From NCBI GenBank assembly GCA_025363715.1, contig JANYLR010000017.1, forward strand, positions 1 through 47,217: a stretch of DNA of 47,217 nucleotides, written 5' to 3'. The position numbers were made by a program, and so were the translations under genes. Below the pieces are notes generated by a model. The model ran no database searches. It saw nothing but the letters and a program-made list of their open reading frames with translations, and was not told where the DNA came from. Positions 30,393 through 38,016 of the stretch are shown here, piece by piece (position 1 is the first letter of the stretch; each line of letters starts with the position of its first letter). This DNA comes from Holophagaceae bacterium. GTDB lineage: Bacteria > Acidobacteriota > Holophagae > Holophagales > Holophagaceae.

Positions 30393-33300
30393 TCACTCCT
30401 GTTCGGTGGCGAGGGCCGCCTGGCGTTGCAGTTTGGCCGCATGGCCCCTGCGGGCCACGAGGAAATAGAGGACCGGCACGGCGATGCGGGAAAGCACCGT
30501 GGCGGCGACTTCACCGGCCATTAGGCTGATGGCCAAGCCCTGGAAGATGGGGTCGGCCAACATGACGGCGCTGCCCACCAGCACCGCGGAGGCGGTGAGC
30601 AGCATGGGCCGGAACCGCACCACGCCCGCTTCCTCCACGGCGGATTCGAGAGACATGCCCTCCCTCAGCTTCAGCTCGATGAAATCCACGAGGATGATGC
30701 TGTTGCGCACGATGATGCCGGCCCCGGCGATGAAGCCGATCATGCTCGTGGCCGTGAAGAAGGCGCCCATCAGGCCGTGGGCCGGGATGATGCCGATCAG
30801 GGACAGGGGAATCGGCACCAGGATCACCCAGGGGATCTCGAAGCTTTCGAACCAGCCCACCACCAGCACGAAGATCAGCACCAGCACGGCGGCGAAGGCC
30901 ATGCCGAGGTCACGGAACACTTCGAGGGTGATGTGCCACTCGCCGTCCCACTTGAGGGCCAGGGATTCGGTGTTCTCGGGGTGGGCCAGTCCCAGCCGTG
31001 GCACGGGAGTACCAGCCGTACCCTTCATGGCATCGATCTTCTTGTTGAGGGCGGCCAGGGCATAGACCGGGCTTTCGATGGTGCCGGCGAGATCGGAGAT
31101 CACATAGGTCACGGGCATCAGGTTCTTGTGGTGGATGGCTGCCTCTTCCACCCCTTCCTTCACGGTCACCAGCTCACCGACGGGGATCATGCCCCGGGCC
31201 CCGGGCACCGTGAGCTGGAGCAGCTGGTCCAGATGCTGGCGCTTGCCGGGCGCCAGCTGCACCACGACCGGCACCTGGCTGGAGCCGCGGAGCACATGGA
31301 ACGCACCGGCCTGGTGGCCGAAACCAGCCATGTAGAGCGTCTGAATCACCTGGGTGGGGGCCACGCCGTGGAGCGCGGCCTTTTCCCGGTCCAGCACCAG
31401 GCGTACCTTGGGACTGGTGGCATTGAGGGTGGAATCCACGTCCACGATGCCGTCCACGCTCTGGAAGGCGGCGAGCACTTCGCTGGAGAGGCGCGTCCGC
31501 TCAGCCTCTGATGGGCCGTAGATCTCCGCGACGATGGTGTCCATGACCGGCGGTCCGGGCGGGATTTCCACCAGTTTCATTCTGGCTCCCGCGGGCTTCG
31601 AGATTTTCTCTAGTTCGGGGCGCAGACGCACCACGATGGCGTGGCTCTGTTCCTTGCGATCCTGCTTGGGCACCAGGTTCACCTGGATATCCACCATCTC
31701 GGCTTCCTGGCGGAGGAAGCTGTGGCGCACCATGCCCACGAAGGTGAAGGGCGCGGCCTCGCCCGCATAGACCTGCACGTCCTTGACCGTGGGTTCCTGC
31801 AGCAGGCGGCGGGCGATGCCCTGCCCCACGGCGAGGGCGTTCTCCTTCGGGGTTCCCGAGGGAAGGTCCAGCTGCACCATGAACTCCGACTTGTTATCGA
31901 AGGGCAGCATCTTCACCTTCACCACGCCGAACCCCACCAGGGACATGGCGGCGAGCAGCAGGACGATGACGCCGCCGAAGAAGGCCCAGCGGACCGAGGC
32001 GCGGGTGAGCAGCGCGTGCATGACCTTCCGGTAGAGGGCGGTCATGCGGCTGTCGGGCGCCACTTCGGGGTTCTTGTGGGGCCAGTCGTGGATGGGTTCA
32101 GCCGGGGCCGTGTCGGGCGTGGCCGGATGCAGCCCGGAGGCATCGGTCTCCGGCAGGTTCGCTTCTTTCTTGAAGACGATGAGGCTGGCCCAGGGGCTGA
32201 TGACGAAGGCGATGATCAGGCTGAACAGCATGGCCAGGCTGGCACCCACGGGGATGGGCCGCATGTAGGGGCCCATGAGCCCCCGCACGAAGGCCATGGG
32301 CAGGATGGCGGCGATCACCGCGAAGGTGGCCAGGATGGTGGGATTGCCCACCTCGTCCACCGCTTCCACCACCATGCGAGCGAAGCTCTTGCGCCGCCCC
32401 GGCAGGTGCATGTGCCGGTGGATGTTCTCCACCACCACGATGGCGTCGTCCACCAGGATGCCGATGGAGAAGATGAGGGCAAAGAGGGTCACCCGGTTCA
32501 GCGTGTAGCCGAACAGATAGGTGAGGAGCAGGGTCAGGGCCAGGGTCACGGGCACGGCGATGCCCACCACCACGGCGCTGCGCCAGCCCATGGCCAGCAG
32601 GATCAAGGCGATGACGCTGAGGGTGGCGATCATCAGGTGTTCGATGAGCTCATTCGACTTGTCGCCCGCGGTCTCGCCGTAGTTGCGGGTGACGGTGAGC
32701 TTCAGATCGTGCGGAATGAGGTTGCCGCGAAGGGCCTCCACCTTGGTGAGCACCTGCTCGGCCAGGGCCGTGGCATTGGTGCCAGCCCGCTTGGAGAGGG
32801 TGATGCTCACGGCGGGCTCGAAGCCCTGAGCATTGGCGCCCGCGAAGAACACCACCGGGGGTTCGGGTTCGGGTCCATCCACGATGCGGGCCACGTCACC
32901 CAGGTAGATGGGTTTCTGATTGCGGATGCCCACCACCAGGCGCTTCATTTCGATGGCCTGGAGGACGAAGCCGGTGGCTTCGACCTCCGTCCGGCGGCCG
33001 CGATCCACGAGGGCGCCGGCGGGCAGCTGGGCCTCGGCCGATTGCAGGGCGGGCTGAAGCTCGCCCATGGAGAACCCGAGCGAGCGCATGCGGTCCGGAT
33101 CGGGTTCCACCCGCACCATCCGGCGGGCGCCGCCCAGCACCTTGGCCTGGGCCGTGCTGGGGATGGTGGAAAGTTCCCGTCCCAGCACCTCGCCCACCTT
33201 GCGCAACTGGCCCGGGGTCTGTTCGGGCCCATGCAGGGTCAACACCATGAAGGGCACATCATCGATGGTCTGCAGCTTGACGATGGGCTTCATGGCCCCC

Positions 33301-33782
33301 TGCGGCAGCATCTCCGGGTTGGTCGCCAGTTCCTGGTGGACCTTCACCAGGCTGGTTTCCTGGGGCTCGTTCACCTTGAATCGGACGGTGATGAGCGCCA
33401 TGCCGGGACGGCTCATGCTGTAGAGGTACTCCACGCCCGGAATGCCCCAGAGGCGGCGTTCCAGCGGCGCGACGATCTGGCTTTCCACTTCCTTGGGGCT
33501 GGCGCCGGGGTACGGCACGTAGAGGTCCACCATGGGCACGATGATCTGGGGTTCCTCCTCCCGGGGCGTGAGCCACACGGCCAGCAGGCCCAGCATCAGG
33601 GCGGCCAGGACGAGGAGCGGCGTCAGCTTGCTCCGTAGGAAGCCCTTTGCCAGCCGACCCGCCAGGCCGAGATGAACTTCAGCGTGCACTTCCTGTGCAC
33701 GCCCCTTCGGGCGGCCATGGCCTCCGGCCGTGCCGTGACCCTCCGCTCCTGCTTCGTGCCCGTTCGCCTCATTACTTGGCAT
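30393..33782 (-). CDS. RND-family efflux pump, inner-membrane permease
   Basis: The 1129-aa protein has the RND layout: an N-terminal helix, periplasmic loop, a helix bundle with GILVDDAIVVVENIHRHM (proton-relay aspartates in helix 4), a second periplasmic loop and second bundle. TPREEEPQIIVPMVDLYVPY and PGVEYLYSMSRPGMALITVR are typical of a large group of bacterial RND permeases of unknown substrate. The N-terminus has a His/Gly-rich 40-residue lead. With the adaptor and TolC-like gene upstream it can form a tripartite exporter. The start overlaps the adaptor stop by 11 bases. Substrate cannot be read from sequence. Confidence 0.92.
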   Translation of the reverse strand: MPSNEANGHEAGAEGHGTAGGHGRPKGRAQEVHAEVHLGLAGRLAKGFLRSKLTPLLVLAALMLGLLAVWLTPREEEPQIIVPMVDLYVPYPGASPKEVESQIVAPLERRLWGIPGVEYLYSMSRPGMALITVRFKVNEPQETSLVKVHQELATNPEMLPQGAMKPIVKLQTIDDVPFMVLTLHGPEQTPGQLRKVGEVLGRELSTIPSTAQAKVLGGARRMVRVEPDPDRMRSLGFSMGELQPALQSAEAQLPAGALVDRGRRTEVEATGFVLQAIEMKRLVVGIRNQKPIYLGDVARIVDGPEPEPPVVFFAGANAQGFEPAVSITLSKRAGTNATALAEQVLTKVEALRGNLIPHDLKLTVTRNYGETAGDKSNELIEHLMIATLSVIALILLAMGWRSAVVVGIAVPVTLALTLLLTYLFGYTLNRVTLFALIFSIGILVDDAIVVVENIHRHMHLPGRRKSFARMVVEAVDEVGNPTILATFAVIAAILPMAFVRGLMGPYMRPIPVGASLAMLFSLIIAFVISPWASLIVFKKEANLPETDASGLHPATPDTAPAEPIHDWPHKNPEVAPDSRMTALYRKVMHALLTRASVRWAFFGGVIVLLLAAMSLVGFGVVKVKMLPFDNKSEFMVQLDLPSGTPKENALAVGQGIARRLLQEPTVKDVQVYAGEAAPFTFVGMVRHSFLRQEAEMVDIQVNLVPKQDRKEQSHAIVVRLRPELEKISKPAGARMKLVEIPPGPPVMDTIVAEIYGPSEAERTRLSSEVLAAFQSVDGIVDVDSTLNATSPKVRLVLDREKAALHGVAPTQVIQTLYMAGFGHQAGAFHVLRGSSQVPVVVQLAPGKRQHLDQLLQLTVPGARGMIPVGELVTVKEGVEEAAIHHKNLMPVTYVISDLAGTIESPVYALAALNKKIDAMKGTAGTPVPRLGLAHPENTESLALKWDGEWHITLEVFRDLGMAFAAVLVLIFVLVVGWFESFEIPWVILVPIPLSLIGIIPAHGLMGAFFTATSMIGFIAGAGIIVRNSIILVDFIELKLREGMSLESAVEEAGVVRFRPMLLTASAVLVGSAVMLADPIFQGLAISLMAGEVAATVLSRIAVPVLYFLVARRGHAAKLQRQAALATEQE

Positions 33783-34800
33783 GGTTCACCCCGCCTGCCT
33801 TGAGCTCGACGGGCTGGCCGTCCTGGAGCGTGCCGGGCCGGTCGATGACGCGGTCGTCCTGCTTCAACCCGGAGCGCACCGGCAGACTGTCCCCCGCGCC
33901 GTCACCCACCGTGATCCAGCGCAGTTCAGCATGGCCATCCTTGGCCACGAACACACCCGTCAGTTCGCCTCTGGTCACCAGGGCACTGCGGGAGACCGTC
34001 AGGCCATCCGACTTGACCCCGGGCAGGAGAATCCGGGCGAAGGAGCCCTGGCGCAGGCCCTTGGGCGAAAGCACCCGGGCCCGCAGCGTGCCCTTGTGGC
34101 TGAAGGCATCACCACCAGGCGCCAAGGCCGTGACCACCGCCTCGCCCTGGGTGCCTTCCGATTCGAACCGGACTTTCGCGCCCTGCTTGAGGGACCTGCC
34201 TTCGGATTCCGAAAGGGTTGCCACCAGTTCCTGCTCGCCTTCACCCACGAGTTCCAGCAAGGGCATGCCGGGGCCCACGAAGTCGCCCTCGTTCACCTTG
34301 CGGGACTGCACCACACCGGAGAACGGCGCGCGGATCTGGGTGTAGGCGATATTGGCCTTGAGGGAGGACACGCCGGCCTGGGCCTGGGCCATCTGGGCCT
34401 GGGCCTGTTCCACTTCCGAGGGCGTGGCGGCCTTCTGGGCGAAGAGCGCCTGGATGCGGCGATGGTGGGCCTCGGTCGTGGCCAGGCCCGTTTCCGCGGC
34501 TCGCAACTGGCCCTGCAGGTCCTCGTCGCCAAGGGCCATGAGCAGCGTGCCGGCCTGGACCCGCTGGCCCTCCTGGACGAGCACGCGCTTCACCTGGGCC
34601 GCCATGCGGGTGGCCATGGTGGCGGTGCGGGTGGACTGCAGGGTGGCGGCCACCCAGATCCCGCCTTCCGCCTGGCTTCCAGCCACCAGGGCCACGGCCA
34701 CCTTGGGCAGGACCTTGGCCTCGGGATGCGCCTCTTTGTGCCCACAGGCGAGGGTTCCCAGCAGCGATCCCGTCAGAGCGAGGGTGGTGTACAGCTTCAT
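33772..34800 (-). CDS. RND periplasmic adaptor (membrane-fusion) lipoprotein
   Basis: The 342-aa product starts with a lipoprotein signal ending LLGTLACG (lipobox LAC), so it is anchored at Cys. It has the membrane-fusion layout: lipoyl-like half (QVKRVLVQEGQRVQAGTLLM), a helical hairpin (TTEAHHRRIQALFAQKAATP onward), the second lipoyl half (APFSGVVQSRKVNEGDFVG) and a beta-barrel domain. It bridges the RND pump and the TolC-like channel. Its ATG overlaps the TolC-family stop codon by four bases. Confidence 0.92.
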   Translation of the reverse strand: MKLYTTLALTGSLLGTLACGHKEAHPEAKVLPKVAVALVAGSQAEGGIWVAATLQSTRTATMATRMAAQVKRVLVQEGQRVQAGTLLMALGDEDLQGQLRAAETGLATTEAHHRRIQALFAQKAATPSEVEQAQAQMAQAQAGVSSLKANIAYTQIRAPFSGVVQSRKVNEGDFVGPGMPLLELVGEGEQELVATLSESEGRSLKQGAKVRFESEGTQGEAVVTALAPGGDAFSHKGTLRARVLSPKGLRQGSFARILLPGVKSDGLTVSRSALVTRGELTGVFVAKDGHAELRWITVGDGAGDSLPVRSGLKQDDRVIDRPGTLQDGQPVELKAGGVNHAK

Positions 34801-36110
34801 GGCGTGACTCCTTCGATGGGGGCGCCGGTGGCCAGATCCAGGGCCGCCCGGTTGATGCGCAAGTCAAAGAGGCTTTGGAGCAGGAGATTGCGGGCGCCCT
34901 GCAGGGCGGCTTCCGCATCCAGCACATCCGTGAGGGGCGTCAGGCCTTCGCGATGGCGGGCCTGCCGCAGCCGCTTGGACTCCTCTGCGGCGAGGATGGA
35001 TTCCTTGGCCGCCGCGTACTTGGCCTGAGCCGCCAGGAGAGAGGCCTGGGCCACGCGGACTTCGTGCTCCGCCTGCTGCTGCTTGAACGTGTTGAGTTCC
35101 TGCGCGGCCTGAGCCTGGGCCCGGGCTGACTGGGCCTTCGCCCGGTCGGGGGCGGAGTACACCTTCCAGGTCAGGCCCACGGCGGCCCAGGTCCAGTTGC
35201 CCTTGTCGGACCAGGAGTGATGCAGGGTCCCGGCCCCCAATTCCAGGCCCACGGTGGGGAGCAGACTGCCCTCGGCGGCCTTGGCGCCTTGCCCTGCGGC
35301 CTTCGCCTGAAGGTCCGCCGCGATCAGATCGCCCCGGCGCATCGAAAGCCCTGGGGCCAGGGCCTCCTGGGGCTCCAGCGGTGTCCCGAGGGGGCCTTCC
35401 ACGGGGCCCGTGCCGGTCAGGAGCCCCAGGCCCGATCGCGCCATGCGGACCTGTCGGACCACCTCGGCCCTTTGGGCCTCCACCTGGGCATGTACGGCCT
35501 TCAGGCGCTGCAGTTCAGACTCCAGCATCAGGCCCTGCTGCACCCGGGCGCCCACGAAGTCTTCCATCCCCTGGACCCAGACGCGGGTGTCTTCGACCCA
35601 GGTCAGGGCCTGCTCCGCCACCTGGGTGCCGAAGTAGGCTTCCACCACCGCCCGCGCGGTTTCCTGCTTGCGATGGCTCTGGCTGGCCTGCTCAGCCTCG
35701 AACAGGAACTCACCCGCCCGCCGGGCGGCGGTGATGCGGCCACCCGCGTACAGGGGCTGCTGGATCACCGCAGAACCGCCGTAGGCGCCGATGGGATCCG
35801 GGTGGTTCAGCACCAGGGGATTGAAGTCCGCCGCTCCGATCCGGGCCTGGTTCAGCTTGATGCCGAAGGCCATCATCGGCTCGTTGGTCCGCAGGCCCTG
35901 GGCCTGCAGCGTCAGGCTGGGCAGCCGCATATCCCGCGCGGCCTCTGTATCGGCCCGGCGGGCCTCCACCATGGCCTGGCCGGCCTTGAGACCAGCCTGA
36001 TCCGCCCAGGCTTTCCGGATGGCCCCCTGAAGGGTCAGGGGCGCCTGGGCATTCAAGCCCATTCCCAGGATCAGGAGGAAGGCCATGGGGCATTTTTGTC
36101 CGATAATCAT
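34797..36110 (-). CDS. TolC-family outer-membrane efflux protein
   Basis: The 437-aa protein has a signal peptide (MIIGQKCPMAFLLILGMGLN, then AQA) and two repeated halves of long coiled helices (LTLQGAIRKAWADQAGL; QAAEELNTFKQQQAEHEVRV-like regions), the TolC/OprM type. It forms the outer-membrane channel of the tripartite pump. The ATG at 36110 has GGAG about nine bases upstream; a longer frame to 36152 lacks such support. A gap of 43 bases separates it from arsR. Confidence 0.88.
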   Translation of the reverse strand: MIIGQKCPMAFLLILGMGLNAQAPLTLQGAIRKAWADQAGLKAGQAMVEARRADTEAARDMRLPSLTLQAQGLRTNEPMMAFGIKLNQARIGAADFNPLVLNHPDPIGAYGGSAVIQQPLYAGGRITAARRAGEFLFEAEQASQSHRKQETARAVVEAYFGTQVAEQALTWVEDTRVWVQGMEDFVGARVQQGLMLESELQRLKAVHAQVEAQRAEVVRQVRMARSGLGLLTGTGPVEGPLGTPLEPQEALAPGLSMRRGDLIAADLQAKAAGQGAKAAEGSLLPTVGLELGAGTLHHSWSDKGNWTWAAVGLTWKVYSAPDRAKAQSARAQAQAAQELNTFKQQQAEHEVRVAQASLLAAQAKYAAAKESILAAEESKRLRQARHREGLTPLTDVLDAEAALQGARNLLLQSLFDLRINRAALDLATGAPIEGVTP

Positions 36111-36153
36111 ACAGGAATACTCCGATCCAAAAAAAGGCGGGACCACGCCCACC

Positions 36154-36483
36154 TCATTTTAGGGCTTTATAGGTCACCCGGGCGCGATCACTGACATGGC
36201 CGCAGACCAGGTCGCATAGCTCACCCACCAGGGGCATGACCGGTGAGAAGTAGACGGCGTTGCCTTCAGGATCCCGGCTCACGAGACCCACCCGCACCAA
36301 ACAAGCCAGATGCTTCGAGGCATTGGCCTGGGACAGGCCCGAAGCCTCGGCGACGGCCCCCTGGCTGAGGGGTTCCTTGACGTCCAGAAGCGCGCGAAGG
36401 ATCTTGAGGCGCGAGGCATCCCCCAGGGCGCTGAAGAGGCCGCTCACTTCGTCGATCATGGGATTGCTGAGGGTGTGATTCAT
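36154..36483 (-). CDS. ArsR-family transcriptional regulator
   Basis: The 109-aa protein is an ArsR winged helix: LFSALGDASRLKILRALLDV, the recognition helix SQANASKHLACLVRVGLVSR and the wing DPEGNAVYFS. It has three cysteines, Cys61 in the recognition helix and Cys90/Cys94 in the C-terminal ELCDLVCGH. BigR/SqrR/YgaV persulfide sensors use two cysteines that form a disulfide or tetrasulfide; here the helix-2 cysteine is Arg30, so the C90/C94 pair would have to serve. It is first in the efflux-rhodanese-cyd unit and probably its repressor. Confidence 0.9.
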   Translation of the reverse strand: MNHTLSNPMIDEVSGLFSALGDASRLKILRALLDVKEPLSQGAVAEASGLSQANASKHLACLVRVGLVSRDPEGNAVYFSPVMPLVGELCDLVCGHVSDRARVTYKALK

Positions 36484-36500
36484 AACTTCAACTCCATGCG

Positions 36501-36531
36501 ACTATAATCATCTAGAATCAAAACGTGTCAA
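36501..36531 (-). promoter_or_regulatory. Candidate promoter of the arsR-efflux-cyd unit
   Basis: On the minus strand a perfect TTGACA (36531-36526) is followed after 19 bases by TATAGT (36506-36501), 18 bases before the arsR start. AT-rich sequence between them (TGATTCTAGATGATTATAG) may include the ArsR-type operator. Confidence 0.55.
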
Positions 36532-36643
36532 GCCTGAATTTTTCCCCGTTCAAACAAATACTGTATACCCATCGGAGCATCCAGCAACCAAAGGCTCCAC
36601 TGGACTGCCTATTTCTCCTGATTCGTGACCAAGGTCATGCCCC
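36532..36643 (+). other. Intergenic sequence upstream of arsR, left of the second repeat
   Basis: No gene is seen. It lies between the arsR promoter and the family B repeat; a small pair GTGACC/GGTCAT occurs near 36625. Confidence 0.4.
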
Positions 36644-36917
36644 TAGGGTCTGTATTCAAAGTGGATGTGGGCCGCGACGTCGGCCAGCCGCGTGATCCAG
36701 CAAGGCAGTGGCCGCCGGGCGATGTGGTGCATCATTCAAGGCCGCTAACGCAGCTGGGCGCGCGGCTGGCCCCGTCCCGGAGGGCAAGGGGCGGCGCCCG
36801 GCGCGATACTACGTCAAGCTCCTTGCCGATAGTGCCGCTATCGCCTTCGTCGCTTTCCTTGTCTCGCTTGGGCGGCGCCCCTTGCGCGGCCACACCCCAC
36901 TTTGAAAACAGACCCTA
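36644..36917 (+). repeat. TIR repeat family B (274 bp), different ends but core like family A
   Basis: The ends are GGGTCTGTATTCAAAGTGG and CCACTTTGAAAACAGACCC, inverted repeats with one mismatch, flanked by TA (in CTAG context on both sides). There is no transposase. Read in reverse, the interior contains AAGGAAAGCGACGAAGGC, GGAGCTTGACGTAGTATC, GCCGCCCC and GCTGCGTTAGCGGCCTTGAA, which parallel AAGGAAGGCGACGAAGGC, GGAGCCTGACGCAGCATC, GCCGCCCC and GCTGCGTCACCGGGCTTGAA in family A in the same order. The element ends 36 bases before the kdsC start. Confidence 0.82.
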
Positions 36918-36952
36918 GCCCCTGGTTTGCTAGGCTGATCAGGGAGACACCC

Positions 36953-37477
36953 GTGGACGACCTGGACCTGCGCGCCGCCAAGATCCGCCTGCTCTGCACC
37001 GACATCGACGGGGTGCTCACCACCGGCGCCCTCCACTACGGCAGGGAGCCCGGCCATACCAAGGCCTTCCACGTGCGAGATGGCGCCGCCATCAAATGGC
37101 TCCAACGCGCCGGTATCCCGGTGGCCTTCATCTCGGGCCTGGCCTCCGAAGCCACCGAGAACCGCGCCCGGGACCTGGGCGTGGCGGACTGCTTCGCCGG
37201 GCACCTGGACAAGGGGCCGGTCCTCGACCAGCTCTGCGCCAAGTACGGTCTGACTGTGGACCAGGTGGCACACCTGGGTGACGACCTGCCGGACCTGCCC
37301 CTGCTCCGACGGGTGGGCCTGGCCTGCTGCCCCGCGGATGCCGTGGACGAAGTGAAGGCCGCCTGCCACTGGGTGTCCAACCGCGACGGCGGGCAGGGGG
37401 TCCTGCGCCTGGTGGCCGAGCGCATCCTCCGGGCCCAGGGCCACTGGAACGCCCTCCTTGCCAAGTACGAGGTCTGA
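36953..37477 (+). CDS. kdsC: KDO-8-phosphate phosphatase (HAD family)
   Basis: The 174-aa protein is a HAD phosphatase without a large cap: nucleophile motif CTDIDGVLTTGAL, FISGLAS as motif II, and GDDLPDLPLL as the metal-binding motif. This length and sequence fit KdsC, which dephosphorylates KDO-8-phosphate in lipopolysaccharide core synthesis. The GTG at 36953 is chosen because GGGAG precedes it by about seven bases; the frame continues upstream into the repeat end at 36902 only by accident. The next gene follows after two bases. Confidence 0.88.
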   Translation: MDDLDLRAAKIRLLCTDIDGVLTTGALHYGREPGHTKAFHVRDGAAIKWLQRAGIPVAFISGLASEATENRARDLGVADCFAGHLDKGPVLDQLCAKYGLTVDQVAHLGDDLPDLPLLRRVGLACCPADAVDEVKAACHWVSNRDGGQGVLRLVAERILRAQGHWNALLAKYEV

Positions 37478-37479
37478 CC

Positions 37480-38013
37480 ATGCCGCTGCGCCGCCTGTCC
37501 TTCCTTCTGCTCGCCGCCCTGCCCCTGGGCGCCCAGGACGCCGCCCTCGGCCTCAAGGTCCAGGCACTCATACCCATGAGCGATCTGCGGGACCTCACCA
37601 ACGGGCAGCTGGGTGTGGGCGGATACCTGTTCGTCGAGATTCCCGTGGGCGAAGGCCTCCTCTTCCGCCCCACCGTGGGCGCCCAGCACATCCCCAAGGG
37701 CAACACCCTGGGCCTGGCGGGCACCCAGACCAGCGTCAGCTCGGTGGATTTCATGGTGGATGCGCTCTGGTTCCCCAACGACGATACCAAGCGGGGCCCC
37801 TACCTGGTGGGCAGCCTCGGTGGCCAGCAGTGGCGGGTGAGCGCCACCGGCACGAGCCCCTCGGCCACCTCCGCCACCCGCCTCGGCCTCGCCGGCGGCG
37901 TCGGCTACCAGGTCTCCGCCCACCTCGGCGTGGAGGCGAAGGGATTCTGGAGCCCCATCGAAAAGAACCTCACCGCCACAGGGCTGCTGCTGGGCGCCAC
38001 CTGGCGGTTCTGA
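37480..38013 (+). CDS. Small outer-membrane beta-barrel protein
   Basis: The 177-aa protein has a signal peptide (MPLRRLSFLLLAALPLGAQD) and alternating beta strands ending in an aromatic LLLGATWRF, the mark of outer-membrane barrels. It resembles small OmpW/OmpX-like barrels in size. It is coupled to kdsC by a two-base gap, which may reflect an envelope role. It is convergent with the M3 peptidase. Confidence 0.8.
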   Translation: MPLRRLSFLLLAALPLGAQDAALGLKVQALIPMSDLRDLTNGQLGVGGYLFVEIPVGEGLLFRPTVGAQHIPKGNTLGLAGTQTSVSSVDFMVDALWFPNDDTKRGPYLVGSLGGQQWRVSATGTSPSATSATRLGLAGGVGYQVSAHLGVEAKGFWSPIEKNLTATGLLLGATWRF

Positions 38014-38016
38014 TAC

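Noticed and set aside
31641..33638. 665-aa plus-strand frame opposite the RND gene
   Set aside because: His/Gly/Glu-rich antisense shadow of a strongly supported gene.
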